A program made the position numbers and the translations under genes. From Collinsella sp. (lineage in GTDB: Bacteria > Actinomycetota > Coriobacteriia > Coriobacteriales > Coriobacteriaceae): 35,603 nucleotides of DNA. The stretch spans positions 24,166-59,768 of the forward strand of contig JAHYYL010000011.1 in assembly GCA_019424965.1 (NCBI GenBank). The letters are read 5' to 3'. Shown here one piece after another: positions 1 through 8,178 of the stretch; position 1 is the first letter of the stretch; the number at the start of each line of letters is the position of its first letter. The notes below the pieces were generated by a model. The model had not been told where the DNA came from. It saw nothing but the letters and a program-made list of their open reading frames with translations, and did not search any database.

Positions 1-1313
1 TTATAGATAAACCGGCGGCACACGCGCAGCAACAAGCCCACACCCCACCGATGCCCCGCAGGCGCAGCCCCCTCCCCCCCCCCCCACCCCCTCCCTTCCC
101 CCAGCCCTCTCCCGCCGCACGCCCGCCCCCCCCCACGCAACGGGCGCACGGCCCTCCGCAACCGCCCGAGCAGCGCCGAATTCTGCGTCTTGGCCTCGGT
201 CACCAACAGCTCACCGGTCTCGGGGTCGCGCAAAACCGTGGCGCGATCGAAGAAGCGGCGATGCTGTCGCTTTTTCACGCCGTGCGTGAGCGTCGCCTGC
301 TGCACGGGACGCGTACCCTCGGCAAAGCCGCGCATCTTGCGGATCGCCGGACGCGCAAGCATCTCAAAGCCTACATACGCCGCAGCCGGATTGCCTGAAA
401 GTCCCAGGTAGGGCTTACCCCCGAGCAAGCCAAACGTGATGGCCTTGCCCGGACGCATCGAGATGCGGTCAAACAGCACCTCGCCCTCGCGCCGAACGAG
501 CGCCGTCACGTAGTCGTAGTCGCCTGCCGAGGCGCCACCGCCCGTAATGACAAAATCGCACTCCAGCACGGCGCGCTGCACCAGCTCGGCAATCGCCTGC
601 TCATCATCGGACGCAATGCCGTAGAACACGGGCTCGGCTCCTGCATCGAGCGCTTCGGCCATCAACGCCGACGAGTTGGAGTCGCGAATCTGCCCGCGCG
701 CCGGCAGCTCACCCGGCGCGACCAGCTCCGTGCCCAGCGAGATAATGCCCACACGCGGCGCGGCATGCACCTTCACGCTCGCATACCCGGCGCTCGCCAA
801 CAAGCCGGCGCCCGCCGGAGCCACGACCTCGCCGGCGTGCATCACAACATCGCCGGCATGGGCCTCCTCGGCGGCAGAGCGAACGTTCTCCCCTACCTTG
901 GCAGGCGCCGAGAACCTCACACGCGAACCCTCGTTGCCGTCACCGACGAGCACATCGACGATCTCATACTTCACCACGGCATCGGCACCTTCGGGTACCG
1001 GCGCGCCCGTCATGATGCGGACCGTCTCGCCCGCGCCGATTGTGCCCTCAAACACATGGCCCGCAGCCTCGTGTCCGATAACGTCGAGCGTCACCGGCGC
1101 CTCGCCAGATGCCTGCGCCAAGTCCGCCGAGCGCACGGCATATCCGTCCATAGCGCTGTTGGCAAACGGCGAGATGTCGATATCGGCCACCGCATCCTCT
1201 GCCAAGGGAAGACCGGCGGCCCGCCACACGGGAATCTCGACGACTTCGGTGCGATTCACGTGCGACAAGACGATCGCCTGCGCGTCCTCCAACGGAATGA
1301 GTTTCTCAGCCAT
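1..1313 (-). CDS. moeA: Molybdopterin molybdenumtransferase MoeA, 3' end apparently frameshifted
   Basis: MoeA inserts molybdate into adenylylated molybdopterin in the last step of molybdenum cofactor synthesis, in the cytosol. The ATG at 1313 is preceded by an AGAGGTG ribosome binding site and gives MAEKLIPLEDAQ. Family motifs are in order: NSAMDGYA (52-59), TGAPVPEGAD (102-111), TGGGASAGDYD (about 256-266) and LSGNPAAAYVGFEML (about 303-317). The QNSALL segment of the C-terminal domain is followed, below base about 170, by a glycine/arginine-rich stretch encoded by C runs on the plus strand (9 C at 126-134, 12 C at 74-85). This frame stays open to the window edge. A TAA lies at bases 3-1 in another frame, so a one-base slip in a C run would end the gene exactly there. 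The first ~370 residues are a confident MoeA; the tail is either a real frameshift, a variable tract or a sequencing error. Confidence 0.85.
   Translation of the reverse strand, partial: MAEKLIPLEDAQAIVLSHVNRTEVVEIPVWRAAGLPLAEDAVADIDISPFANSAMDGYAVRSADLAQASGEAPVTLDVIGHEAAGHVFEGTIGAGETVRIMTGAPVPEGADAVVKYEIVDVLVGDGNEGSRVRFSAPAKVGENVRSAAEEAHAGDVVMHAGEVVAPAGAGLLASAGYASVKVHAAPRVGIISLGTELVAPGELPARGQIRDSNSSALMAEALDAGAEPVFYGIASDDEQAIAELVQRAVLECDFVITGGGASAGDYDYVTALVRREGEVLFDRISMRPGKAITFGLLGGKPYLGLSGNPAAAYVGFEMLARPAIRKMRGFAEGTRPVQQATLTHGVKKRQHRRFFDRATVLRDPETGELLVTEAKTQNSALLGRLRRAVRPLRGGGRACGGRGLGEGRGWGGGEGAAPAGHRWGVGLLLRVCRRFIY
74..134. repeat. Poly-C mononucleotide tracts inside moeA
   Basis: Plus-strand runs of 12 C (74-85) and 9 C (126-134), with further C4-C5 runs between them, lie within the 3' end of moeA. 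They read as glycine codons on the coding strand. Runs of this length are slippage-prone in replication and error-prone in sequencing. Confidence 0.9.
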
Positions 1314-1489
1314 ATACACCTCTAGCATGCTGCGGCGCGCAACAAAAGCGCCGATTCTTTATGTTTCTCTCAGTATAATCCCTCGACGCGCGACCGCGAC
1401 TTGGCCTGTACCCGCAAATACATCTGTCGGCCGCAAGCCGCGAAACAAAACCAAAACCAACCCACCGGCTCGTCGCGTTTACCGCGTTT

Positions 1490-1495
1490 TATAAT
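1490..1495 (+). promoter_or_regulatory. -10 element (TATAAT) upstream of the CLC gene
   Basis: A perfect TATAAT lies 29 bases before the CLC start codon, with an AGAGGA ribosome binding site at 1515-1520. No convincing -35 is seen at the right distance. A second TATAAT lies at 1374-1379 in the same divergent moeA/CLC spacer. Confidence 0.45.
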
Positions 1496-1524
1496 GCTCG
1501 TGTTGCAACCCAAAAGAGGAACGT

Positions 1525-2946
1525 ATGACTTTTACCGACAAACCCGAAAGCGCAAACGAAGCGCAGGATCATTCTCAGTCGCTCGACGACGGCGGCTTTT
1601 TCTCCCTGAACGACGTCATCATGGCCGGCAGGCATCAGCTCACCCGCTCCGAGCATCTCTTGGCCGCCGACACGCGCCGCAACGCCCGCAACCTACTCGC
1701 GAGCGCCAAGTTGCTCACACTCGTCGTCATCGTCTCGCTCGCCATGGGCGTTGCCGCCTGGGCGTTTTTGACCTCGCTGAATATCGCGACCGACTATCGC
1801 GAGCACCATGCATGGGTCTACGCCTTGCTTCCCGTTGTGGGCGTTGCCACCGCATGGGTGTACAAAAACCACGGCCTTGCCGCCAAACGCGGTAACAACC
1901 TGGTCATCGACTCCGCTCTGGGCACACGCCTCATCCACATGCGCATGGCCGTTCTCACCTTCGTCTGCTCCACGCTCACGCACCTAACGGGCGGGTCGGC
2001 CGGTCGCGAGGGAGCTGCGGTGCAGATTGGCGGCACCATCGCCAGCAACATCTCGAGCCTCGCCCACCTCAAAAAGCATGACCACCACGACCTCATGCTC
2101 GCCGGCATCTCGTCGGCCTTTGGCGCCGTATTCGGTTCGCCCCTTGCTGGAGCTTTCTTTGGCATGGAGATGTGCTTTATCGGCAAGATCGACTACACCG
2201 CGGGCATCTACTGCCTGGTCGCCTCGTTTACCGGCTACTTTACGTCGCTTGCCTTGGGAACCGAGTACGAGGCGAATGTCATCGCCAGCGTTCCCAACAT
2301 GACACCACGGACGGTTGTCATCGTTGTTATCAGCGCCATTATCTTCGGCCTGACGGCACGCCTCTTTGCCTGGTCGGTTCGAACCGTCAAAAGCCTGTAC
2401 GGTCGCTTTATCGCCAATTACCTCGTCCGCGCACTCATAGGCGCACTCGTGGTTTTGGCCGCCTATGCCCTCCTTGACGCCTGGAACTACGCCGGCCTTT
2501 CCACGTGGCTTTCCGGCGCCGGATTTGCAGGCAACACCACCCTGGCGGACGCAGCCATCAAGTTGGTCGTCACAGCGCTTACCCTGGGCGCGGGCTTCCA
2601 AGGCGGCGAGGTCACGCCCCTGTTTGGCATCGGTGCGGCACTCGGTGGCTGGATCGGTTGCCTTACCGGGCTTGACCCCAGTTTTCTGGCGGCTCTCGGC
2701 ATGCTCGGCGTGTTCTGCTCCGGCCTCAACGTGCCCATCACCACCTGCATGATGGCCATCGACCTGTTCCACGGCACGGCCGCCGGGTTCTTTGTCATCG
2801 TGGCCTTTATCAGCTACCTAACCGGCGGACACCGCGGCGTGTACCCCGCCCAGCGCATCATCTCACCCAAGCGCCGTTCGCTTATTGTGGATGAGGGCGG
2901 TACGGTAGCGGATGCTATCGAGCGCCACAACGACCTGATAGAGTAG
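1525..2946 (+). CDS. CLC-family anion channel/antiporter, probably the fluoride (CLC-F) type
   Basis: An integral membrane protein of 473 residues with a soluble N-terminus of about 65 residues followed by many hydrophobic helices. The selectivity segment reads GSAGREGAAVQIG with the gating glutamate at E162. Canonical CLC proteins read GREGP here, and this one has alanine after GREG. A later segment reads GGEVTPLFGIGA, where canonical CLCs have a GIFAP-like motif. Both variants, and the preceding GNNLVID segment, resemble the fluoride/proton antiporter clade as I remember it, so fluoride export is the best guess; chloride/proton exchange is the alternative. No fluoride riboswitch was recognised upstream. 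The lipid kinase gene follows 86 bases downstream on the same strand. Confidence 0.85.
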   Translation: MTFTDKPESANEAQDHSQSLDDGGFFSLNDVIMAGRHQLTRSEHLLAADTRRNARNLLASAKLLTLVVIVSLAMGVAAWAFLTSLNIATDYREHHAWVYALLPVVGVATAWVYKNHGLAAKRGNNLVIDSALGTRLIHMRMAVLTFVCSTLTHLTGGSAGREGAAVQIGGTIASNISSLAHLKKHDHHDLMLAGISSAFGAVFGSPLAGAFFGMEMCFIGKIDYTAGIYCLVASFTGYFTSLALGTEYEANVIASVPNMTPRTVVIVVISAIIFGLTARLFAWSVRTVKSLYGRFIANYLVRALIGALVVLAAYALLDAWNYAGLSTWLSGAGFAGNTTLADAAIKLVVTALTLGAGFQGGEVTPLFGIGAALGGWIGCLTGLDPSFLAALGMLGVFCSGLNVPITTCMMAIDLFHGTAAGFFVIVAFISYLTGGHRGVYPAQRIISPKRRSLIVDEGGTVADAIERHNDLIE

Positions 2947-3032
2947 ATGTAATAATCGCCGTGCAGCCACAATCGGGGGCAATTCGACCTGAGCGCGACC
3001 GCACTGTCATGCCACACGCCGGGAGTCGCCCC

Positions 3033-3995
3033 ATGCACGCAACTGATTTTGGTCGCACGCTCATCATCGCCAACCCAGCCGCCCAGTCGGGCGCGGCACG
3101 CGAAGTTGCCGAGCGCCTGCAACGCTTTTTGGACATGACTGCACGCGCATCCCAGTTTGACCTGGTGTTGACCGAGCGTACGGGACACGCCAAGGAGCTG
3201 GCAGCGCAGGCTCAGGGCTATCGCACCGTTATCGCCCTTGGCGGCGACGGCGTGATTCACGAGGTCGTCAACGGGCTTATGACGCAAAAGGAGGACGCCC
3301 GCCCCGCTCTTGCCGTCCTGCCCGTGGGCTCCGGAAACGATTTTGCCCAAACGCTCGGTATCGACGATTTCTCCGGCAAGGATTTTGGCGCGCTGCTCAC
3401 CTGCGAGCTGCAACGTCAGGACATCGGGCGCATTCGCTCATGGAGCCCTGCAAGCGGTAGCGGCGAGGCGACGGTCGAGTATTATGACCAGACGTTTTCG
3501 GTCGGCATCGACGCCGCCATCGGCCTGGGAACCACCGAGCTGCGCAAACAGACTGGCTTGACGGGCGCTCCGCTCTACACCCTCTCGGGCCTTGAGCAGT
3601 TTGGTCTGCGCTATCGCAACTACCCCATGAAAGTCAGCTTTGACGGCGCGCCCGCCGAGCGCGTGCGGGCGATTATCATGGCGATTCAGCTGGGCCCCAC
3701 CTATGGCTCGGGCTATCGCATCTGCCCCGATGCCGACCCCTGCGACGGCATATTCGATGTCTGCTACGCCTGCGGCCCCGTCCCCCGCGCCGTTGCCCTG
3801 CCTATGTTTCTTTCGGCCAAGGACGGCCACCACACCAAGTTGCCGCCGGTTCGTATGCGCCGCTGCCGCCATGCCGAGCTCACCTTCGAGCAGCCCGATT
3901 ACCCCATCCAGGCCGACGGCGAGCCCATTGTCGCCTCGCGCATCGAGGTTGACGTCCTCGGCAGCGCCCTCCAAGTTTGGCACCCCGCCCGCTAG
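3033..3995 (+). CDS. Diacylglycerol kinase-family lipid kinase (YegS/BmrU type)
   Basis: A predicted cytosolic or membrane-associated kinase of 320 residues that phosphorylates diacylglycerol or a related lipid with ATP. The N-terminus carries the phosphate-binding stretch ANPAAQSGAA (13-22), then LGGDGVIHEVVNG with the GGDG motif at 70-73, and PVGSGNDFAQ with GSGNDF at 99-104. These are the hallmarks of the DAGK catalytic domain. The ATG at 3033 is chosen because GGGAG lies 7 bases upstream; in-frame starts at 2961 (GTG) and 3009 (ATG) lack a good ribosome binding site. It may be co-transcribed with the CLC gene. It is convergent with the release-factor-like gene, 21 bases away, with a small CCCGCT/AGCGGG hairpin across its stop codon. 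The lipid substrate cannot be read from the sequence. Confidence 0.88.
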   Translation: MHATDFGRTLIIANPAAQSGAAREVAERLQRFLDMTARASQFDLVLTERTGHAKELAAQAQGYRTVIALGGDGVIHEVVNGLMTQKEDARPALAVLPVGSGNDFAQTLGIDDFSGKDFGALLTCELQRQDIGRIRSWSPASGSGEATVEYYDQTFSVGIDAAIGLGTTELRKQTGLTGAPLYTLSGLEQFGLRYRNYPMKVSFDGAPAERVRAIIMAIQLGPTYGSGYRICPDADPCDGIFDVCYACGPVPRAVALPMFLSAKDGHHTKLPPVRMRRCRHAELTFEQPDYPIQADGEPIVASRIEVDVLGSALQVWHPAR

Positions 3996-4016
3996 CAAGG
4001 CCAGCGGGACAAACGG

Positions 4017-4397
4017 CTACTCGTCGCTGCCCGGCTTGCGACGGTTGGCCTTTTTAATGGCTTTGAAGTGCTTGTCATTAAGCCTGCGTTGGCGAGAGCG
4101 CTGGGGTACCTTGGTCTTTACGCGTCGGCGCGGTGGACGCCCGCGACGCTCAAGCTCAGCGCGCAGCTTACGCAGGCAGCTACTACGGTTTTGGAACTGA
4201 CTGCGGCTCTCGCGCGCCGTCACGGTAATCCCCGAAGGGATATGTTTCATGCGCACCGCTGAATCCGTTGTGTTCACACCCTGACCACCCGGGCCCGTAG
4301 CGCGAAACACCTGCACCTCGCAATCGCGCGCCAACTCTTCGGCCGCCATCGCGGCATAGCGCGCATACTCGCGCCATCCCATCTTGTTCTCATCCAT
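4017..4397 (-). CDS. Stand-alone release-factor-like protein with GGQ motif (ArfB/YaeJ-like)
   Basis: A 126-residue protein containing only the peptidyl-tRNA hydrolase domain of class I release factors. The sequence ATGPGGQGVNTTDSAVR carries GGQ at 37-39. The C-terminus is strongly basic (RRGRPPRRRVKTK and further Arg/Lys clusters), like the tail ArfB/YaeJ inserts into the empty mRNA channel. There is no stop-codon-recognition domain, so a role in rescuing stalled ribosomes is the likely function; that is inference from the family. The ATG at 4397 has a strong GGGGAGGTG site just upstream. An in-frame extension back to 4463 would run through the xpt terminator hairpin and is rejected. Confidence 0.8.
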   Translation of the reverse strand: MDENKMGWREYARYAAMAAEELARDCEVQVFRATGPGGQGVNTTDSAVRMKHIPSGITVTARESRSQFQNRSSCLRKLRAELERRGRPPRRRVKTKVPQRSRQRRLNDKHFKAIKKANRRKPGSDE

Positions 4398-4417
4398 ATC
4401 AACACCTCCCCTCATAC

Positions 4418-4452
4418 AAAAAATGTGACAAAGGGACAGTCCCTTTGTCACA
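4418..4452 (-). terminator. Rho-independent terminator of xpt, built from a perfect palindrome
   Basis: TGTGACAAAGGGAC (4424-4437) and its exact complement (4439-4452) flank one base. On the minus strand the stem is followed by six T. It lies between xpt and the release-factor-like gene. A related palindrome occurs at 29482-29514, so it may be a dispersed repeat serving as a terminator. Confidence 0.85.
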
Positions 4453-4480
4453 TCGCATACCAATCGCTTGTGTTGCGCGC

Positions 4481-5059
4481 TTAGGCGAAGGTGATCTCGC
4501 CGTTCTCGCAGTCCATATCGGCAATGCGAGCCAGGCTCTCAACGCGGAAGCCGCGCTCGCGGAGCTTATCGCCACCGCCCTGGAAGCCTTTCTCCACCGC
4601 AATGCCAATGCCAGCAACCTCGGCACCCGCGGCCTCACAGATCTTGATAAGACCCTCAAGCGCGCAGCCGTTGGCCAGGAAGTCATCGATGATTAGGACC
4701 TTATCGCCCTCGGACAGGAAGCGCTTGCCCACGATGACCGGGTACTCCTTCTGCTTGGTAAAGGAGTAGATGGTCGTGGCGTACTGCTCGCCGTCGAGGT
4801 TAATGGACTGGGCCTTCTTGGCAAAGACCACCGGCACGCCGCCAAAATGCTGAGCTGCAATGCAGGCCATGCCAATGCCCGAAGCCTCGATCGTCAGGAT
4901 CTTGTTGATCTCGACGCCCTCGAACAGACGGGCCCACTCAGCGCCCATGTGATCGAACAGCTCAACGTCGCACTGGTGGTTGAGGAAGGCATCAACCTTA
5001 AGGACGTTACCGGCCTTTACGATGCCGTCATGGCGAATACGATCCTCAAGCTCCTGCAT
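4481..5059 (-). CDS. xpt: Xanthine phosphoribosyltransferase
   Basis: Converts xanthine and PRPP to XMP in purine salvage, in the cytosol. It has 192 residues, the usual length for the Xpt family. It begins MQELEDRIRHDGIVKAGNVL and shows the PRPP-binding loop VLIIDDFLANGCA at about 121-133. LTIEASGIGMA near 56-65 and FAKKAQSINLD near 79-89 are also typical of Xpt. The ATG is preceded by an AAGGGG site. No guanine riboswitch is recognisable in the leader, and no xanthine permease gene is adjacent, both unlike Bacillus. The gene ends at a strong hairpin terminator (4418-4452). Confidence 0.93.
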   Translation of the reverse strand: MQELEDRIRHDGIVKAGNVLKVDAFLNHQCDVELFDHMGAEWARLFEGVEINKILTIEASGIGMACIAAQHFGGVPVVFAKKAQSINLDGEQYATTIYSFTKQKEYPVIVGKRFLSEGDKVLIIDDFLANGCALEGLIKICEAAGAEVAGIGIAVEKGFQGGGDKLRERGFRVESLARIADMDCENGEITFA

Positions 5060-5216
5060 GGCGCAACCCCTTCTCGCGGCAACGATACCGCGCGATTAAT
5101 AAACGTTGTTCGATAGTCTACCACGGACCGACCCCCGCCCGCCCCACAAGCCGCATCGCACCACAAACGAGTCTTTTTGAGACGGCGCGAATCGTGGCAG
5201 ACAGCCTCCCAACACG

Positions 5217-6521
5217 CTAATGGCGGGCGCGCACCCTCACCAAACGCACCATGGCGAACGCAAAGCCCACAGCGGCCACAGCCATCAACACATAGAACAC
5301 CGAACGAAAACCAAACAGGAACACATCCGGACGGCCTGCAACAAAACTGGTCACGGCCTCGCCCATCGCCACACTCATCTGCCCATACAGGATATGCGAC
5401 GTCGCTGTAATGCCCACTGCCATACCCGCATAGCGCGCCAGGCTGCCCAGGCTGCCCGCAAAACCGAGCGCCTCGCGCGGGGCCGAACCCATGTACAGCG
5501 AGTTGTTGGGACTCTGGAAAATCGACGTGCCGCACGACATAAACGCGACACAGCACACGATCACAGGGATGGAAGAGTGCTCGTCGAGCGTGCTTACCGC
5601 AAAAAGACCGCATACGTACACGCCCAGGCCGACCACCGTGGGGCCCTCGCAGCCAACACGGTCCGAAACCGTACCCGAAAGCGGGCCGATAAAGGCATTC
5701 ACCATCGGCAACGCCAAAAAGAGTAGTCCAGAGATGTCGGAACCAAAGCCGTGGGCGTCCTGAAAATAGAACGGCAGGATAAACTCTGATGCGCCAATAC
5801 CAACGAACACGATGAGCATGCAGGCGAGGTTGATGGTGAAGGCCGAATTTGCAAAGCAGCGACGAGCAGCCTCGATCAGGGACATGGGGCGCTCGCCAGC
5901 CTCCGGCTTAACATGCGGCAGCGTATAGAGCCCCACGATAAACGAGATGACGCCAATGGGCAGGTTGATGAGGAAGATGCTCTCCCAGGGAAAGCTTGCC
6001 ACCAGCATGCCGCCGAGCACGGGGCCACACATCATGCCGAGGGCCACAAAGGTCGCGAGAATACCCATGGCACGGCCTCGTTCGCGCGCCGGAAACGACT
6101 CGGTGATGATACCCATGTTGTTAGCCATGGCCGCCGCGCAGCCGACGCCCTGCACAATGCGTGCCAGAATAAGAACTTCGAGCGAACTCGAAAGGCCGCA
6201 CAGCAGCGAGCCGGCCGTAAAAACGATGACGCCCAGCTGGAATACGCCCACCTTGCCGCGCACGTCGCCCAAGCGGCCAAACGGCAGCATAGCCACGCAT
6301 GTCGCAAGCAGGTACACCGAGCTCACCAGCTGAATGCGTTCGAGGCCCACGCCCAGCTCCTTTTGCATCACGGGCAACGCCACGGTCACGACGGTCGAAT
6401 CCAGACACGACATAAACGTCATGATGAGCACGGTAAACAGAATCGCCCATTTGTTCTTGCCATGGGTGTCGCCCTCAAGGGCAATGTGCTCGCGGCGCAG
6501 CTGCTCTGCGGTTTTCTCCAT
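5217..6521 (-). CDS. MFS transporter, DHA2-type drug:proton exporter
   Basis: A membrane protein of 434 residues with alternating hydrophobic helices throughout. The first helix ends in CLDSTVVTVALPVMQKEL, the motif of DHA2 exporters (EmrB/QacA group). FGRLGDVRGK follows as the MFS loop-2 signature, and GPVLGGMLVASFPW corresponds to the antiporter motif. The length is at the short end for a 14-helix DHA2 protein, so 12 helices are possible. Two in-frame ATGs lie at 6527 and 6521; the second is chosen because AAAGG is six bases upstream of it and abuts the first. No regulator gene is adjacent. The substrate cannot be told. Confidence 0.85.
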   Translation of the reverse strand: MEKTAEQLRREHIALEGDTHGKNKWAILFTVLIMTFMSCLDSTVVTVALPVMQKELGVGLERIQLVSSVYLLATCVAMLPFGRLGDVRGKVGVFQLGVIVFTAGSLLCGLSSSLEVLILARIVQGVGCAAAMANNMGIITESFPARERGRAMGILATFVALGMMCGPVLGGMLVASFPWESIFLINLPIGVISFIVGLYTLPHVKPEAGERPMSLIEAARRCFANSAFTINLACMLIVFVGIGASEFILPFYFQDAHGFGSDISGLLFLALPMVNAFIGPLSGTVSDRVGCEGPTVVGLGVYVCGLFAVSTLDEHSSIPVIVCCVAFMSCGTSIFQSPNNSLYMGSAPREALGFAGSLGSLARYAGMAVGITATSHILYGQMSVAMGEAVTSFVAGRPDVFLFGFRSVFYVLMAVAAVGFAFAMVRLVRVRARH

Positions 6522-6547
6522 ATCCATCCTTTCGAGTGGCGCAACGC

Positions 6548-6592
6548 AAAAACGGGGCCCAATCGCCTGCAAACAGCCGCGATTGGGGCCCC
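6548..6592 (-). terminator. Rho-independent terminator of the O-acetylhomoserine sulfhydrylase gene
   Basis: On the minus strand GGGGCCCCAATCGC pairs with GCGATTGGGCCCC across a short loop and is followed by GTTTTT. It lies 70 bases past the sulfhydrylase stop and just upstream of the MFS start. Confidence 0.85.
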
Positions 6593-6661
6593 GCCTACGG
6601 AATCGGAACTAAAGGTCGCCGAAGCTTTCTGCCAGCATCGGCGCCTTGTGCGAACGCTAGC

Positions 6662-7945
6662 CTAGCACTGCTCGAGCGCCTGCTCAAGGTCGGCAATCAG
6701 ATCGGCCGTGTCCTCAAGGCCGCACGACAGGCGCACCATGTCGGCAGAGATGCCACAGGCGATGAGCTCCTCATCGTTCATCTGGCGATGCGTAGCGTTA
6801 GCAGGATGCAGGCAGCAGGTGCGGGCGTCAGCCACATGCGTGGCGATCTGGGCAAGTTTAAGGCTCTTCATAAAGGTCTCGGCCGCCGCGCGACCACCGT
6901 TAAAGCCAAAGCTCACAACGCCGCAGGTACCGTTAGGCATGTACTTCTGAGCCAGGTCATAGTACTTATCGCCCTCCAGGCCTGGATAGCTCACGAAGCG
7001 CACCTTGGGATGGCTCTGCAAGAACTTGGCAACGGCCAGGCCGTTCTCGCAATGACGCGGCATGCGCACATGCAGGCTCTCGAGCGAGCTGTTCAAGAAG
7101 AACGCCGCCTGCGGGTTCTGCATGGGGCCAAGGTCGCGCATGAGCTGAGCGGTTGCCTTGGTAATGAAGGCACCCTCGCGACCGAACTTCTCGGCATACG
7201 TTACGCCGTGGTAGCTCTCGTCGGGCGTGGTGAGACCCGGGAACTTGTCTGCATGGGCCATCCAGTCAAACTGGCCGTGGTCAACGATCACGCCGCCCAG
7301 GTAGGCAGCATGTCCATCCATGTACTTGGTGGTGGAGTGCGTAACGATGTCGGCGCCCCACTCAAAGGGACGGCACATCACGGGCGTCGGGAAGGTGTTG
7401 TCGACCATCAGCGGCACGCCGTGGTCATGCGCGGCCTTGGCAAAGCGCTCAATATCGAGCACGGCAAGGGCAGGGTTGGCAATCGTCTCGCCAAAGACGA
7501 GCTTGGTATTGGGCTCAAAGGCTGCCTCGAGCTCCTCATCGGTGCAGTCGGGGGCGACAAACGTGCAAGTCACGCCCATGCGGCCCATGGTGTGGGCGAG
7601 CAGGTTATACGTACCGCCGTAGATAGCAGAGCTCGCGACCACGTGATCACCGGCACCGGCCACGTTAAAGATCGCGAGGAAGTTCGCGGCCATGCCCGAA
7701 CTCGTGAGCATCGCAGCGGTGCCGCCCTCCATCTCGCAGATCTTGGCGGCAACCAAATCGCACGTGGGATTCTGCAGACGGCTGTAGAAGTAGCCCGACT
7801 CCTCCAGGTCAAACAGCTTGCCCATGTGCTCGGACGTGTCGTATTTCCACGTGGTGGACTGGTAGATGGGCACCTGGCGCGGCTCCGCATCGCCCGGATG
7901 ATAGCCGCCCTGAACGCACGTGGTACCGATAGTCTGCTCGCACAT
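6662..7945 (-). CDS. O-acetylhomoserine sulfhydrylase/aminocarboxypropyltransferase
   Basis: A cytosolic PLP enzyme of the Cys/Met metabolism family, 427 residues. It replaces the acetyl group of O-acetylhomoserine with sulfide (or methanethiol) to give homocysteine (or methionine). SAIYGGTYNL (about 106-115) is the cofactor tyrosine region, VDNTF (181-185) has the aspartate that holds the pyridine ring, and HSTTKYMDGH contains the Schiff-base lysine K207. Length and the SLHVRMPRHCENG segment fit the MetY subgroup rather than cystathionine gamma-synthase or beta-lyase. The ATG at 7945 has GGGAG six bases upstream; the TTG two codons earlier is less likely. No SAM riboswitch was recognised in the leader. 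Confidence 0.9.
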   Translation of the reverse strand: MCEQTIGTTCVQGGYHPGDAEPRQVPIYQSTTWKYDTSEHMGKLFDLEESGYFYSRLQNPTCDLVAAKICEMEGGTAAMLTSSGMAANFLAIFNVAGAGDHVVASSAIYGGTYNLLAHTMGRMGVTCTFVAPDCTDEELEAAFEPNTKLVFGETIANPALAVLDIERFAKAAHDHGVPLMVDNTFPTPVMCRPFEWGADIVTHSTTKYMDGHAAYLGGVIVDHGQFDWMAHADKFPGLTTPDESYHGVTYAEKFGREGAFITKATAQLMRDLGPMQNPQAAFFLNSSLESLHVRMPRHCENGLAVAKFLQSHPKVRFVSYPGLEGDKYYDLAQKYMPNGTCGVVSFGFNGGRAAAETFMKSLKLAQIATHVADARTCCLHPANATHRQMNDEELIACGISADMVRLSCGLEDTADLIADLEQALEQC

Positions 7946-8032
7946 ATCCAACTCCCTTACTTGGGTTTTGTTTTATTCGGTTCACGATACCGCTACCCCG
8001 CACCCCTCTCAACCCATCCCGCCGATAGGTTA

Positions 8033-8070
8033 TGGGACAAATTAATCAGGTTTATTTGTCCCAAATCTTT
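8033..8070. repeat. Dispersed palindromic element, copy 1
   Basis: TGGGACAAA (8033-8041) and TTTGTCCCA (8055-8063) are perfect 9-base inverted arms around a 13-base loop, followed by AATCTT. The same arms, loop length, loop start (TTAATCAG) and trailing AATCTT recur at 20321-20357. This copy lies in the divergent spacer between the sulfhydrylase and the C_GCAxxG_C_C gene. Confidence 0.8.
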
Positions 8071-8178
8071 AGAAAGTGTTCGATGGCGAAAAACAATGAG
8101 ATATGCACTGCGGTCTCGATAAGCGAATGCGCCAGCAAGGGTACCATAGGCGGGTACACCGCAATCAAGGAGACACCG

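Noticed and set aside
51..398. A proline-rich plus-strand open frame at the window start
   Set aside because: It is the complement of the poly-C-rich moeA 3' end.
1314..1524. Fluoride riboswitch upstream of the CLC gene
   Set aside because: The conserved start (GGNGATGG) and closing segments could not be found on either strand.
5060..5175. Guanine/xanthine riboswitch upstream of xpt
   Set aside because: The conserved core of purine riboswitches is not present in the leader.
7946..8030. SAM riboswitch upstream of the O-acetylhomoserine sulfhydrylase gene
   Set aside because: The leader is too short and lacks the conserved SAM-I or SAM-II elements.
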